From: JASGIT01 sp047601665
Lineage (GTDB): Bacteria; Pseudomonadota; Gammaproteobacteria; Burkholderiales; Burkholderiaceae_C
NCBI GenBank assembly: GCA_047601665.1
Contig: JASGIT010000001.1
Coordinates: 3,596,001-3,660,000 of the forward strand
Length of the DNA stretch: 64,000 bases
Direction: 5' to 3'
The notes beneath the pieces were generated by a model that was not told where the DNA came from, did no database searches, and saw nothing but the letters and a program-made list of their open reading frames with translations. The translations under genes and the position numbers were made by a program. Within the stretch, counting starts at the first letter, position 1, and each line of letters opens with the position of its first letter. Below are positions 27,910-36,952 of this stretch, piece after piece.

Positions 27910-30444
27910 TCAGGATTGGGGGTCGTGTGCTACAGAATTCGTAGTGGCATCGGCAGGCTGCGCAAGCGGCAGCCAGAAGGAAAACCGGCAGCCAACGACC
28001 TCCGGGCCATTGTAGATGTTCTCCGCCTGCATCCGTCCCTGGTGCGACTCGACGATGCTGCGGCACAGGTTCAGGCCCATGCCCATGCCTTCGCTCTTGG
28101 TGGAGAAGAAGGCTTCGAACAGCCGTTCGAGCACCTCGGGCGCCAGGCCCTTGCCCGTGTCCTGCACGATGAATTCGACCACGTGGCGGTCTTCGATCTG
28201 CTTGGGCGCCACGCGCAGCTCCACGCTGCGGTAGGCGGCGGGGCGGCCCGCCTGCTGGATGGATTCGGCGCCGTTCTTCATCAGGTTGACCAGCACCTGC
28301 TCGATGAGGATGGTGTCGGCCATCACGGGCGGCAGGCGCGCGGCCACGTAGTGGGTCAGGCGCACGTGATGGCGGCGCAGTTCGATGTCGGCCAGCTCCA
28401 CGGCCTCGCTGACCATCTGGGTCACGTCGGACAGCTGGCGGTTGGGCTCGCTGCGCTTCACGAAGGCGCGGATGCGCTGGATGATCTGCCCCGCGCGCTG
28501 GGCCTGGTGCGCGGTCTTGCGCAGCGCGGCGAGCAGGGCCTCCTCGGTGATCTGCTTGCCCTCGATGCGCGAGATCATGCCGCTGCAGTAGTTGCTGATG
28601 GCGGTGAGCGGCTGGTTCAGTTCGTGGGCCACGCTGGACGCCATTTCGCCCATGGTGACCAGGCGGCTCACCGACTGCGCGCGCTCGGCCTGGCGCTCGG
28701 CCTGTTCCTCGGCCAGGCGGCGCGGGGTGATGTCGGAGGCGATCACCATCTGCGCCAGCCGCCCGTCCACCCAGTTGAGGTAGCGCGAGCGCACTTCGAG
28801 CCACTTGCCGAGTTCGGACAGGTAGATCTCGGCATTCTCGGTACGCGCGCTGGTGATGGGGGCCGTGGGCAGGCCCATGAGGCCGTCTTCGTCGTCCATG
28901 CCGCTGGCCGCTTCGGTGGGCAGCACGCCGGCCTGCGCCACCAGCTGCAGGTGCCCCACGGTCTGCGAGCCGAACCACTGGCGGTAGAGCTTGTTGGCGA
29001 ACAGCAATTCCTCGCTGCCCAGCGGGGCGACCGACACCGAGGCGTCCAGCGCCTCCAGCACGATGGTGAAGCGCTCATACGACGCCGAGAGCTGGTCGCG
29101 GATGCGGTTGGGCTCCGTGATGTCGGTCATCGAGGTCATCCAGCCCGTCTGCTGGCCGTGCGCGTCGATCAGCGGCGACACGTACAGCCGCGCGTCGAAC
29201 ACGGCGCCGTTGCGCCGCCGCACGCGCGCCTGGAAGCCGCTTTGCATCACCTTGCCCGAAAGCTCCTCGCGCAGCTTGGCGTGCAGCGATTCGTAGTCGG
29301 ATTCGGGCCAGTAAGGGTAGGGCGGGGCCTGGCCCACGAGCTCGGCCTCGCTCCAGCCCGTCATCTGGCAGAACGCGGCGTTCACGTAGGTGATGCGGCC
29401 CTGCATGTCCAGCGCGCGCATCCCGGTGAGGATGGAGTTCTCCATCGCGCGGCGGAAGTTGGTCTCGGCGATCAGCGCCTCCTGCGTGCGCATACGGCGG
29501 CGCGTGTGCCGCCAGGTGGCGATCAGCAGCCACGCCGTCATGGCCGACAGGGTGACCACCAGCCAGAACAGCCCGCTGCCCACCACGCCCAGCGAGGTGC
29601 GGTAGGCCTGCGCGCGCAGCACCAGCCCGTTGCCCACGGGCGAGACCGGCACCTCATAGGCGTTGGTGTGCGCGCGCCACGGCGTCCATTGCGCGGGGTT
29701 GCGCGGCGCGAGCGGCGTGCCCGCCAGCAGGTGGCCGTGCGCGTCGCGCAGGGTGACGGCGTAGCGCGCCAGCACCTCGGTGGGCGTGCCGTAGCGCAGC
29801 AGGCTGTCGATGGAGTATTCGCCCAGCACCACGCCGGCGAACTCGCCCTGCGACGACAGCGGCACCTGCAGCTGCAGGAAGGGCGTGGATTCGCCCTGGG
29901 CCGCCAGCGGCTGCGCATACACGGGCTGGTGCAGGTCGCGCACCAGGTTGTAGGTGTCGGCCGCGCTGCCGTTCTGCAGCACCTCGCCCGCGACGTGCAT
30001 CTGGCTGCCGGCCACCGTGGGCGCGGTCTGGCTCGCGCGCACGCGGCGGCGCTCGTCCACCCAGGTGATGGTCTGCAACTCGGGGTACTGGCTGATCAGC
30101 GCTTCCGCGCGGGCGGTGAATTCGGCGCGGTCCATCTCCTCGTTGGAAATGTCGCGCGCGATGCGCATCAACTGTTCCTGCCGCTCCAGCAGGCGCAGGC
30201 GCACGCGCTGCTGGGCGTACTCCACGTCGCGCTTGAGGGCCTCCTGCTCGCGGTCCAGCTCCTCCGCGCGCAAATACCAGAAGGCCGCCATGATCGCCGC
30301 CATGAACATGAGCACCGCCGCCAGCGGCGCGGCGGCCGCAAAACGATCCTGCCGGACGGGGGACAGGCTGCGCCACCAGCGCCAGAACAGCCCGCGCAAG
30401 CGCCTCAGCCCCAACCCCTGGGGTTTTACGGTTGTGGAATCCAT
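27910..30444 (-). CDS. PAS-domain sensor histidine kinase
   Basis: An 844-residue membrane kinase starting at the ATG at 30444 (MDSTTVKPQG). TM1 is at about 32-54 (AAAAPLAAVLMFMAAIMAAFW), followed by a large periplasmic sensor region to about 305 and TM2 near SGLFWLVVTLSAMTAWLLI. At least two PAS domains follow (ENSILTGMRALDMQG with DPQSDYESLH-like text, and ASDITPRRL). A DHp domain with His in ASSVAHELNQPLTAI and a CA domain (NGAESIQQ, DTGKGLAPEVLERLFEAFFSTK) complete it. The DctB/FixL-like kinase core pairs with the downstream FixJ-type regulator. A longer frame upstream would cross A+T-rich promoter DNA and is unlikely. Confidence 0.87.
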   Translation of the reverse strand: MDSTTVKPQGLGLRRLRGLFWRWWRSLSPVRQDRFAAAAPLAAVLMFMAAIMAAFWYLRAEELDREQEALKRDVEYAQQRVRLRLLERQEQLMRIARDISNEEMDRAEFTARAEALISQYPELQTITWVDERRRVRASQTAPTVAGSQMHVAGEVLQNGSAADTYNLVRDLHQPVYAQPLAAQGESTPFLQLQVPLSSQGEFAGVVLGEYSIDSLLRYGTPTEVLARYAVTLRDAHGHLLAGTPLAPRNPAQWTPWRAHTNAYEVPVSPVGNGLVLRAQAYRTSLGVVGSGLFWLVVTLSAMTAWLLIATWRHTRRRMRTQEALIAETNFRRAMENSILTGMRALDMQGRITYVNAAFCQMTGWSEAELVGQAPPYPYWPESDYESLHAKLREELSGKVMQSGFQARVRRRNGAVFDARLYVSPLIDAHGQQTGWMTSMTDITEPNRIRDQLSASYERFTIVLEALDASVSVAPLGSEELLFANKLYRQWFGSQTVGHLQLVAQAGVLPTEAASGMDDEDGLMGLPTAPITSARTENAEIYLSELGKWLEVRSRYLNWVDGRLAQMVIASDITPRRLAEEQAERQAERAQSVSRLVTMGEMASSVAHELNQPLTAISNYCSGMISRIEGKQITEEALLAALRKTAHQAQRAGQIIQRIRAFVKRSEPNRQLSDVTQMVSEAVELADIELRRHHVRLTHYVAARLPPVMADTILIEQVLVNLMKNGAESIQQAGRPAAYRSVELRVAPKQIEDRHVVEFIVQDTGKGLAPEVLERLFEAFFSTKSEGMGMGLNLCRSIVESHQGRMQAENIYNGPEVVGCRFSFWLPLAQPADATTNSVAHDPQS

Positions 30445-30474
30445 GCCAGGAGTGTAGTGACGAATTGTTCGAGT

Positions 30475-30514
30475 GAATTTCAAATAGTGAAATTCAAAAT
30501 CAGTATTTGAAATT
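30475..30514. promoter_or_regulatory. Overlapping palindromes in the kinase/aceE intergenic region
   Basis: GAATTTCA-5 nt-TGAAATTC (30475-30495) and AATTTCAAATA-17 nt-TATTTGAAATT (30476-30486 and 30504-30514) are both perfect inverted repeats. They share the half-site TTTCA/TGAAA and stand out as A+T-rich in GC-rich DNA. They look like an operator array controlling aceE, the kinase or both. Confidence 0.6.
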
Positions 30515-30583
30515 TTAGAAAAGTATGCGAAACTCCGCTTCAACCCCCTAAACTGCAACCCGCTAACCTAAAGGAGACAAAGC

Positions 30584-33274
30584 ATGGCTGCACAACATGG
30601 CGTCGGCACGGACGTCGATCAACAGGAAACCCGCGAGTGGCTGGACGCCCTGTCCGCCGTCATCGAGCGCGAAGGCCCCGAGCGCGCCCACGGGTTGCTC
30701 GAAGAACTGCTGGAGCACGCGCGCCAAAGCAGCATCGACCTGCCGTTCTCCGCCACCACCGGCTACGTGAACACCATCGAGCCCGAGCAGGAAGCCCATT
30801 GCCCCGGCAACATCGAGATCGAAAAGCGCCTGCGCGCCTACATGCGCTGGAACGCCATGGCCATGGTGGTGCGCGCCAACCGCCTGAATCCCGAGGATGG
30901 CGGCGACCTGGGCGGCCACATCGGCTCCTTTGCCTCCGTGGCCAGCATGTTCGGTGCCGGCTTCAACCATTTCTGGCACGCCGAGAGCGAGAACCACGGC
31001 GGTGACCTGCTCTACATCCAGGGCCATAGCTCCCCCGGCATCTACGCCCGCGCCTTCCTCGAAGGCCGCATCTCCGAGGCGCAACTCGACAGCTTCCGCC
31101 AGGAAGTGGACGGCAAGGGCCTGTCCAGCTACCCGCACCCCAAGCTCATGCCCGAGTTCTGGCAGTTCCCCACCGTCAGCATGGGCCTGGGCCCGCTGAT
31201 GGCGATTTACCAGGCGCGCTTCCTCAAGTACCTGAACGCGCGCGGCATCGCCAATACCGAGAACCGCAAGGTCTGGGTGTTCTGCGGCGACGGCGAGATG
31301 GACGAGCCCGAATCGCTGGGCGCCATCGGCTTGGCCGCGCGTGAAAACCTCGACAACCTGGTCTTCGTCATCAACTGCAACCTGCAGCGCCTGGACGGTC
31401 CGGTGCGCGGCAACGGCAAGATCATCCAGGAGCTCGAAGGCGAATTCCGCGGCGCGGGCTGGAACGTCATCAAGCTGCTGTGGGGCAACGGCTGGGATCC
31501 GCTGCTGGCGCGCGACAAGAGCGGCAAGCTCAAGCAGCTGATGATGGAAACCATCGACGGCGACTACCAGACCTTCAAGGCCATGAACGGCGCGTACCTG
31601 CGCAAGAACTTCTTCGGCAAGTACCCCGAGACGCTCAAGCTCGTGGAGCACATGAGCGACGACGAACTGTTCGATCTGCGCCGTGGCGGCCACGAGCCGA
31701 GCAAGGTCTACGCCGCCTTCCACGCCGCCAACGAGCACAAGGGCCAGCCCACGCTGCTGCTGGTCAAGACCGTGAAGGGCTACGGCATGGGCAAGGCCGG
31801 CGAGGCGCGCAACAACGTGCACCAGACCAAGAAGCTGGCCGACGAGGACATCAAGTACATCCGCGACCGCTTCGGCATCCCGATCCCGGACAGCGAACTC
31901 GCCAAGGTGCCGTACTTCAAGCCGGCCGACGACACGCCGGAAATGAAGTACCTGCACGAGCGCCGCAAGGCCCTGGGCGGCTACCTGCCGCACCGCCGCA
32001 CCAAGGCCGACGAGAGCTTCACCGTGCCCTCGCTCGACACCTTCAAGGCCGTGCTGGAGCCCACCGCCGAAGGCCGCGAGATCTCGACCACACAAGCCTA
32101 CGTGCGCTTCCTGACGCAGCTGCTGCGCGACAAGGCCATCGGCCCGCGCACCGTGCCCATCCTGGTGGACGAGGCCCGCACCTTCGGCATGGAAGGCCTG
32201 TTCCGCCAGATCGGCATCTACAACCCCAAGGGCCAGCTCTACACCCCGGTCGACCGCGACCAGGTGATGTACTACAAGGAAGACAAGGCCGGCCAGATCC
32301 TGCAGGAAGGCATCAACGAAGCGGGCGGCATGGCGAGCTGGATCGCCGCGGCCACGTCGTACTCGACGAACAACCGCATCATGGTTCCGTTCTACGTGTA
32401 CTACTCGATGTTCGGCTTCCAGCGCATCGGCGACCTGGCCTGGGCGGCGGGCGACATGCAGGCGCGCGGCTTCCTGCTGGGCGGCACCTCGGGCCGCACC
32501 ACGCTGAACGGCGAGGGCCTGCAGCACGAAGACGGCCACAGCCACATCCTGGCGGGCACCATCCCTAACTGCGTGACCTACGACCCGACCTTCGCGCACG
32601 AAGTCGGCGTGATCATGCATGACGGCCTCAAGCGCATGGTCGAGCGCCAGGAAAACGTCTTCTACTACATCACCCTGCTGAACGAGAACTACGCCATGCC
32701 CGGCCTCACCGCCGGCACGGAAGAGCAGATCATCAAGGGCATGTACCTGTGCAAGCCCGGCGCCGACGGCGACAAGCGCGTGCAACTGCTGGGCTCCGGC
32801 ACCATCCTGCGCGAAAGCCTGGAGGCGCAGAAGCTGCTGGCCGCCGACTGGGGCGTGCAGGCCGACGTGTGGAGCTGCCCGAGCTTCAACGAACTGACCC
32901 GCGACGGCCAGGACGTGGAACGCTGGAACCTGCTGCACCCGCTGGAAACGCCGCGCCAGTCCTTCGTGGAGCAGCAGCTCTCGAAGAGCACCGGCCCCGT
33001 GGTCGCCTCCACCGACTACATGAAGAACTACGCGGAACAGATCCGCCCCTTCATCCCGGCAGGCCGCTCGTACAAGGTGCTGGGCACCGACGGCTTCGGC
33101 CGCAGCGACTTCCGCAGCAAGCTGCGCGAGCACTTCGAGATCAACCGCCACTACATCACCGTGGCGGCCCTGAACGCGCTGGCGCAAGAGGGCAAGCTGG
33201 ACAAGGCCAAGGTGGCCGAAGCCATCAAGAAGTACGGCATCAACACCGAAAAGGTGAACCCGCTCTACGCCTAA
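30584..33274 (+). CDS. aceE: Pyruvate dehydrogenase E1 (homodimeric)
   Basis: An 896-residue thiamine-diphosphate enzyme that decarboxylates pyruvate and acetylates the lipoyl groups of E2. Landmarks are GDLGGHIGSFASVASMFGAGFNHF, the ThDP motif beginning GDGEMDEPES (residues about 237-246) and ending in NCNLQRLDGP, and ILVDEARTFGMEGLFRQ. The length is normal for the proteobacterial single-chain type. A strong AAAGGAGA ribosome site precedes the ATG. It is first in the aceE-aceF-lpdA operon and divergent from the PAS kinase gene. Confidence 0.96.
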   Translation: MAAQHGVGTDVDQQETREWLDALSAVIEREGPERAHGLLEELLEHARQSSIDLPFSATTGYVNTIEPEQEAHCPGNIEIEKRLRAYMRWNAMAMVVRANRLNPEDGGDLGGHIGSFASVASMFGAGFNHFWHAESENHGGDLLYIQGHSSPGIYARAFLEGRISEAQLDSFRQEVDGKGLSSYPHPKLMPEFWQFPTVSMGLGPLMAIYQARFLKYLNARGIANTENRKVWVFCGDGEMDEPESLGAIGLAARENLDNLVFVINCNLQRLDGPVRGNGKIIQELEGEFRGAGWNVIKLLWGNGWDPLLARDKSGKLKQLMMETIDGDYQTFKAMNGAYLRKNFFGKYPETLKLVEHMSDDELFDLRRGGHEPSKVYAAFHAANEHKGQPTLLLVKTVKGYGMGKAGEARNNVHQTKKLADEDIKYIRDRFGIPIPDSELAKVPYFKPADDTPEMKYLHERRKALGGYLPHRRTKADESFTVPSLDTFKAVLEPTAEGREISTTQAYVRFLTQLLRDKAIGPRTVPILVDEARTFGMEGLFRQIGIYNPKGQLYTPVDRDQVMYYKEDKAGQILQEGINEAGGMASWIAAATSYSTNNRIMVPFYVYYSMFGFQRIGDLAWAAGDMQARGFLLGGTSGRTTLNGEGLQHEDGHSHILAGTIPNCVTYDPTFAHEVGVIMHDGLKRMVERQENVFYYITLLNENYAMPGLTAGTEEQIIKGMYLCKPGADGDKRVQLLGSGTILRESLEAQKLLAADWGVQADVWSCPSFNELTRDGQDVERWNLLHPLETPRQSFVEQQLSKSTGPVVASTDYMKNYAEQIRPFIPAGRSYKVLGTDGFGRSDFRSKLREHFEINRHYITVAALNALAQEGKLDKAKVAEAIKKYGINTEKVNPLYA

Positions 33275-33293
33275 AAGAACCGGAGACACAAAC

Positions 33294-34946
33294 ATGGCAT
33301 TGATTGACATCAAAGTGCCCGACATCGGCGATTTCGACGAAGTGGGCGTGATCGAGCTGCTGGTCAGCGTGGGCGACACGGTGAAGGTGGAGCAATCCCT
33401 CATCACCGTGGAGTCCGACAAGGCGTCGATGGAGATTCCGTCGAGCCACGCGGGCGTGATCAAGGAACTGAAGGTGGCCCTGGGCGCCAAGGTCAGCGAA
33501 GGCACGGTCATCGCCGTGCTGGAAGCGGCTGGCGCTGCTGAAGCCGCCGCGCCTGCTGCGGCTCCGGCACCTGCTGCCGCTGCCCCGGCTCCTGTGGCGG
33601 CGCCCGCACCCGCTGCGGCCCCCGCCGCCGCCGGCACTCTGGAAGTGCACGTGCCCGACATCGGCGACTTCAAGGACGTGGCTGTCATCGAACTGCTGGT
33701 GAAGGTGGGCGACACGGTGACCAAGGAGCAATCCCTGTTCACCGTGGAGTCCGACAAGGCGTCGATGGAAATCCCGTCGCCCGCCGCCGGCGTGGTGAAG
33801 GAACTCAAGATCAAGCTGGGCGACAAGGTCAACCAGGGCGACCTCGTGGCCGTGCTCGAAGGCGCGGGCGGCGCTGCCGCCCCGGCCCCGGCGGCTGCCG
33901 CTCCGGCGCCTGCCGCCGCTGCGCCCGCTCCGGCCCAGGCCGCCGCTGCCGCTCCTGCGGCGGCCACGGCATCCGCTCCGGCGCACAACCCGACGGTGGC
34001 GCCCACCGGCCAACTGCCCTACGCATCGCCCTCGGTGCGCAAGTTCGCCCGCGAACTCGGCGTGCCGCTGGAAGAGGTCAGGGGCTCCGGCAACAAGGGC
34101 CGCATCACCGCCGAAGACGTCCAGAGCTTCACCAAGCAGGTGATGAGCGGCGCGGTGCAGACCAAGGCGCAGGCCGCCAAGGCCCCGGCAGGTGGCGGCG
34201 GCTCCGGCGTGGGCCTCGACCTGCTGCCCTGGCCCAAGGTGGACTTCACCAAGTTCGGCCCGATCGAGCGCAAGGAACTGGGCCGCATCAAGAAGATCAG
34301 CGGCGCGAACCTGCTGCGCAACGCCATCATGATTCCGGCCGTCACCAACCATGACGACGCCGACATCACCGACCTCGAAGCCTTCCGCGTCTCCACCAAC
34401 AAGGAGAACGAGAAGAGCGGCGTCAAGGTCACGATGCTCGCCTTCCTGATCAAGGCCAGCGTGGCCGCGCTCAAGAAGTTCCCCGAGTTCAACAGCTCGC
34501 TGGACGGCGACGCGCTGATCTACAAGCAGTATTACCACATCGGCTTCGCGGCCGACACGCCCAACGGCCTCGTCGTGCCCGTCATCAAGGACGCCGACAA
34601 GAAGGGCGTGCTGCAGATCAGCCAGGAAATGGGCGACCTCGCCAAGAAGGCGCGTGACGGCAAGCTCGGCCCCGCCGACATGTCCGGCGCCACCTTTACC
34701 ATCTCCAGCCTGGGCGGCATCGGCGGGCGCTACTTCACGCCCATCATCAACGCGCCCGAAGTCGCCATCCTCGGCGTGTGCAAGAGCCAGACCGAACCCA
34801 AATGGGACGGCAAGGCCTTCCAGCCGCGCCTGATGCTGCCGCTGTCGCTCACCTGGGACCACCGCGTGATCGACGGGGCCGCCGCCGCGCGCTTCAACGC
34901 CTACCTCGGCCAGATCCTCGGCGACTTCCGCCGCGTGCTGCTGTGA
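33294..34946 (+). CDS. aceF: Dihydrolipoamide acetyltransferase (E2)
   Basis: A 550-residue core protein with two lipoyl domains (lipoyl-lysines Lys43 and Lys155, both in ESDKASMEIPS). Long Ala/Pro linkers join these to a peripheral-subunit-binding domain (ASPSVRKFARELGVPLEEVRG) and a catalytic domain ending HRVIDGAAAARF, with catalytic His523. E. coli E2 has three lipoyl domains, this one two, which is usual in this group. The Ala/Pro linkers cause the local codon-repeat appearance. Confidence 0.95.
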   Translation: MALIDIKVPDIGDFDEVGVIELLVSVGDTVKVEQSLITVESDKASMEIPSSHAGVIKELKVALGAKVSEGTVIAVLEAAGAAEAAAPAAAPAPAAAAPAPVAAPAPAAAPAAAGTLEVHVPDIGDFKDVAVIELLVKVGDTVTKEQSLFTVESDKASMEIPSPAAGVVKELKIKLGDKVNQGDLVAVLEGAGGAAAPAPAAAAPAPAAAAPAPAQAAAAAPAAATASAPAHNPTVAPTGQLPYASPSVRKFARELGVPLEEVRGSGNKGRITAEDVQSFTKQVMSGAVQTKAQAAKAPAGGGGSGVGLDLLPWPKVDFTKFGPIERKELGRIKKISGANLLRNAIMIPAVTNHDDADITDLEAFRVSTNKENEKSGVKVTMLAFLIKASVAALKKFPEFNSSLDGDALIYKQYYHIGFAADTPNGLVVPVIKDADKKGVLQISQEMGDLAKKARDGKLGPADMSGATFTISSLGGIGGRYFTPIINAPEVAILGVCKSQTEPKWDGKAFQPRLMLPLSLTWDHRVIDGAAAARFNAYLGQILGDFRRVLL

Positions 34947-34959
34947 AAGGAACCCTGAC

Positions 34960-36792
34960 ATGGCAGTGATCGACATCAAAGTGCCCGACATCGGCGACTT
35001 CTCCGAAGTGGCCGTGATCGAAGTGCTGGTCCAGCCCGGCGACACCATCAAGGTGGAGCAGAGCCTGGTCACCGTGGAGTCCGACAAAGCGTCGATGGAA
35101 ATCCCGTCGAGCCACGCGGGCGTGGTCAAGGAACTGAAGGTCAAGCTGGGCGACAAGGTCAGCGAAGGCTCGGTGCTGATCGCGCTCGAAGTCTCGGGCG
35201 ACGCGGCGGCCCCGGCTCCCGCTCCCGCGCCTGCTGCTCCGGCCCCCGCCGCCGCGGCGCCGGCTCCGGCAGCGCCTGCCCCCGTGGCAGCCAGCTTCGG
35301 CGGCAGCGCCGACGTGGAATGCGACGTGGTTGTCCTGGGCGGTGGCCCTGGCGGCTACTCCGCCGCCTTCCGCGCGGCCGACCTGGGCCTGAAAGTGGTC
35401 ATCGTCGAGCGCTACGCCACCCTGGGCGGCGTGTGCCTAAACGTGGGCTGCATTCCGTCCAAGGCGCTGCTGCACGTGGCCGCCGTGATCGACGAAGTGG
35501 CCCACCTCGACAAGGTGGGCGTCAGCTTCGGCGCGCCCGCCGTCAACGTGGACACCCTGCGCGGCCACAAGGAAAAGGTCATCGGCAAACTGACCGGCGG
35601 CCTGGCCGCCATGGCCAAGATGCGCAAGGTGACCATCGTGCGCGGCGTGGGCAGCTTCGTCGGCGCCAACCACCTCGAAGTGGAGGAAACCACCGGCGCA
35701 GTCGGCCAGGAAAAGACCGGCGGCAAGAAGGTGGTGGCGTTCCAGCGCGCCATCATCGCGGCGGGTTCGCAGGCCGTGCGCCTGCCGTTCATGCCCGACG
35801 ATCCGCGCGTCGTGGACTCCACCGGCGCCCTCGCGCTGACGGGTGTTCCGAAGCGCATGTTGATCCTGGGCGGCGGCATCATCGGCCTCGAAATGGGCAC
35901 GGTGTACAGCACCCTGGGTGCGCGCCTCGACGTGGTCGAAATGCTGGACGGCCTGATGCAAGGCGCCGACCGTGATCTGGTCAAGGTCTGGCAGAAGATG
36001 AACGCCCACCGCTTCGACAACATCATGTTGAAGACCAAGACCGTGGGCGCGGAAGCCACGCCCGAGGGCATCAAGGTCAGCTTCGCCCCGGCGGAAGAGG
36101 GCGGCACGGCCCCCGAGCCGCAGACCTACGACCTCGTGCTGCAAGCCGTGGGCCGTACGCCCAACGGCAAGAAGATCGGCGCCGACAAGGCCGGCGTGGC
36201 GGTGACGGATCGCGGCTTCATCAACGTCGACATCCAGATGCGCACCAACGTGCCGCACATCTTCGCCATCGGCGACATCGTGGGCCAGCCTATGCTCGCC
36301 CACAAGGCGGTGCACGAGGCGCACGTGGCGGCGGAAGTCTGCGCCGGTGAACTCAAGGGCGACAAGGCGCTGGCATCCGCCGCGTTCAACGCCCGCGTGA
36401 TCCCGAGCGTGGCCTACACCGACCCCGAAGTGGCTTGGGTGGGCCTGACCGAAGACCAGGCCAAGGCCCAGGGCATCAAGGTCAAGAAGGGCCTGTTCCC
36501 CTGGACGGCCTCGGGCCGCGCCATCGCCAATGGCCGCGACGAGGGCTACACCAAGCTGCTGTTCGACGACTCGCCGGAGGCCCACGGCCACGGCAAGATC
36601 CTCGGCGGCGGCATGGTCGGCACGCACGCGGGTGACATGATCGGCGAGGTGGCCCTGGCCATCGAAATGGGTGCGGACGCGGTGGACATCGGCAAGACCA
36701 TCCACCCCCACCCCACGCTGGGCGAAAGCATCGGCATGGCGGCGGAGATCGCGCACGGCTCCTGCACGGACGTGCCGCCGCAGAAGAAGTAA
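34960..36792 (+). CDS. lpdA: Dihydrolipoyl dehydrogenase (E3) with N-terminal lipoyl domain
   Basis: A 610-residue protein. An N-terminal lipoyl domain (Lys43 in ESDKASMEIPS) and an Ala/Pro linker precede the flavoprotein, which starts near residue 125 (DVVVLGGGPGGYSAAFRAAD). The redox disulfide is Cys159-Cys164 in GVCLNVGCIPSK, and the C-terminal catalytic His-Glu is in HPHPTLGES. Lipoyl-E3 fusions are known in betaproteobacteria such as Neisseria and Cupriavidus. It ends the pdh operon just before a terminator. Confidence 0.95.
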   Translation: MAVIDIKVPDIGDFSEVAVIEVLVQPGDTIKVEQSLVTVESDKASMEIPSSHAGVVKELKVKLGDKVSEGSVLIALEVSGDAAAPAPAPAPAAPAPAAAAPAPAAPAPVAASFGGSADVECDVVVLGGGPGGYSAAFRAADLGLKVVIVERYATLGGVCLNVGCIPSKALLHVAAVIDEVAHLDKVGVSFGAPAVNVDTLRGHKEKVIGKLTGGLAAMAKMRKVTIVRGVGSFVGANHLEVEETTGAVGQEKTGGKKVVAFQRAIIAAGSQAVRLPFMPDDPRVVDSTGALALTGVPKRMLILGGGIIGLEMGTVYSTLGARLDVVEMLDGLMQGADRDLVKVWQKMNAHRFDNIMLKTKTVGAEATPEGIKVSFAPAEEGGTAPEPQTYDLVLQAVGRTPNGKKIGADKAGVAVTDRGFINVDIQMRTNVPHIFAIGDIVGQPMLAHKAVHEAHVAAEVCAGELKGDKALASAAFNARVIPSVAYTDPEVAWVGLTEDQAKAQGIKVKKGLFPWTASGRAIANGRDEGYTKLLFDDSPEAHGHGKILGGGMVGTHAGDMIGEVALAIEMGADAVDIGKTIHPHPTLGESIGMAAEIAHGSCTDVPPQKK

Positions 36793-36814
36793 AACGCTAC
36801 TGAATACGTAGCTG

Positions 36815-36849
36815 GCCGCGCATGTCCTATATGGGCTGCGCGGCTTTTT
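36815..36849 (+). terminator. Rho-independent terminator of the pdh operon
   Basis: GCCGCGCA, a short internal part (TGTCC...GGGC) and TGCGCGGC are followed by TTTTT. The outer stem is 8 bp and perfect. The flanking GTAGCTG and GGGCTG resemble the hairpin repeat family, so the terminator may have grown from a copy. Confidence 0.85.
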
Positions 36850-36882
36850 CATTTTTGCAGCGCAGGAGCGGCGTTGATTTGA

Positions 36883-36935
36883 TTACTACATTTTTGATAG
36901 CTGCTAGCGCTTGCTGCATAAGCGCTGGAGGCTGA
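36883..36935 (+). repeat. Intergenic hairpin repeat, copy 6
   Basis: TTTTGATAGCTGCTAGCGCTTG, CTGCAT, AAGCGCTGGAGGCTGATT. It is a near-consensus copy that ends 18 bp before the aldo-keto reductase start. Confidence 0.88.
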
Positions 36936-36952
36936 TTGGAGCAATAAACAGC

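Noticed and set aside
27826..30510. A long plus-strand frame opposite the PAS histidine kinase
   Set aside because: An antisense shadow with no domain; the minus-strand kinase has complete motifs.
30563..34006. A minus-strand open frame of over 1100 codons opposite aceE and aceF
   Set aside because: It is an antisense shadow; its Ala/Gly-repeat part mirrors the Ala/Pro linkers of E2.
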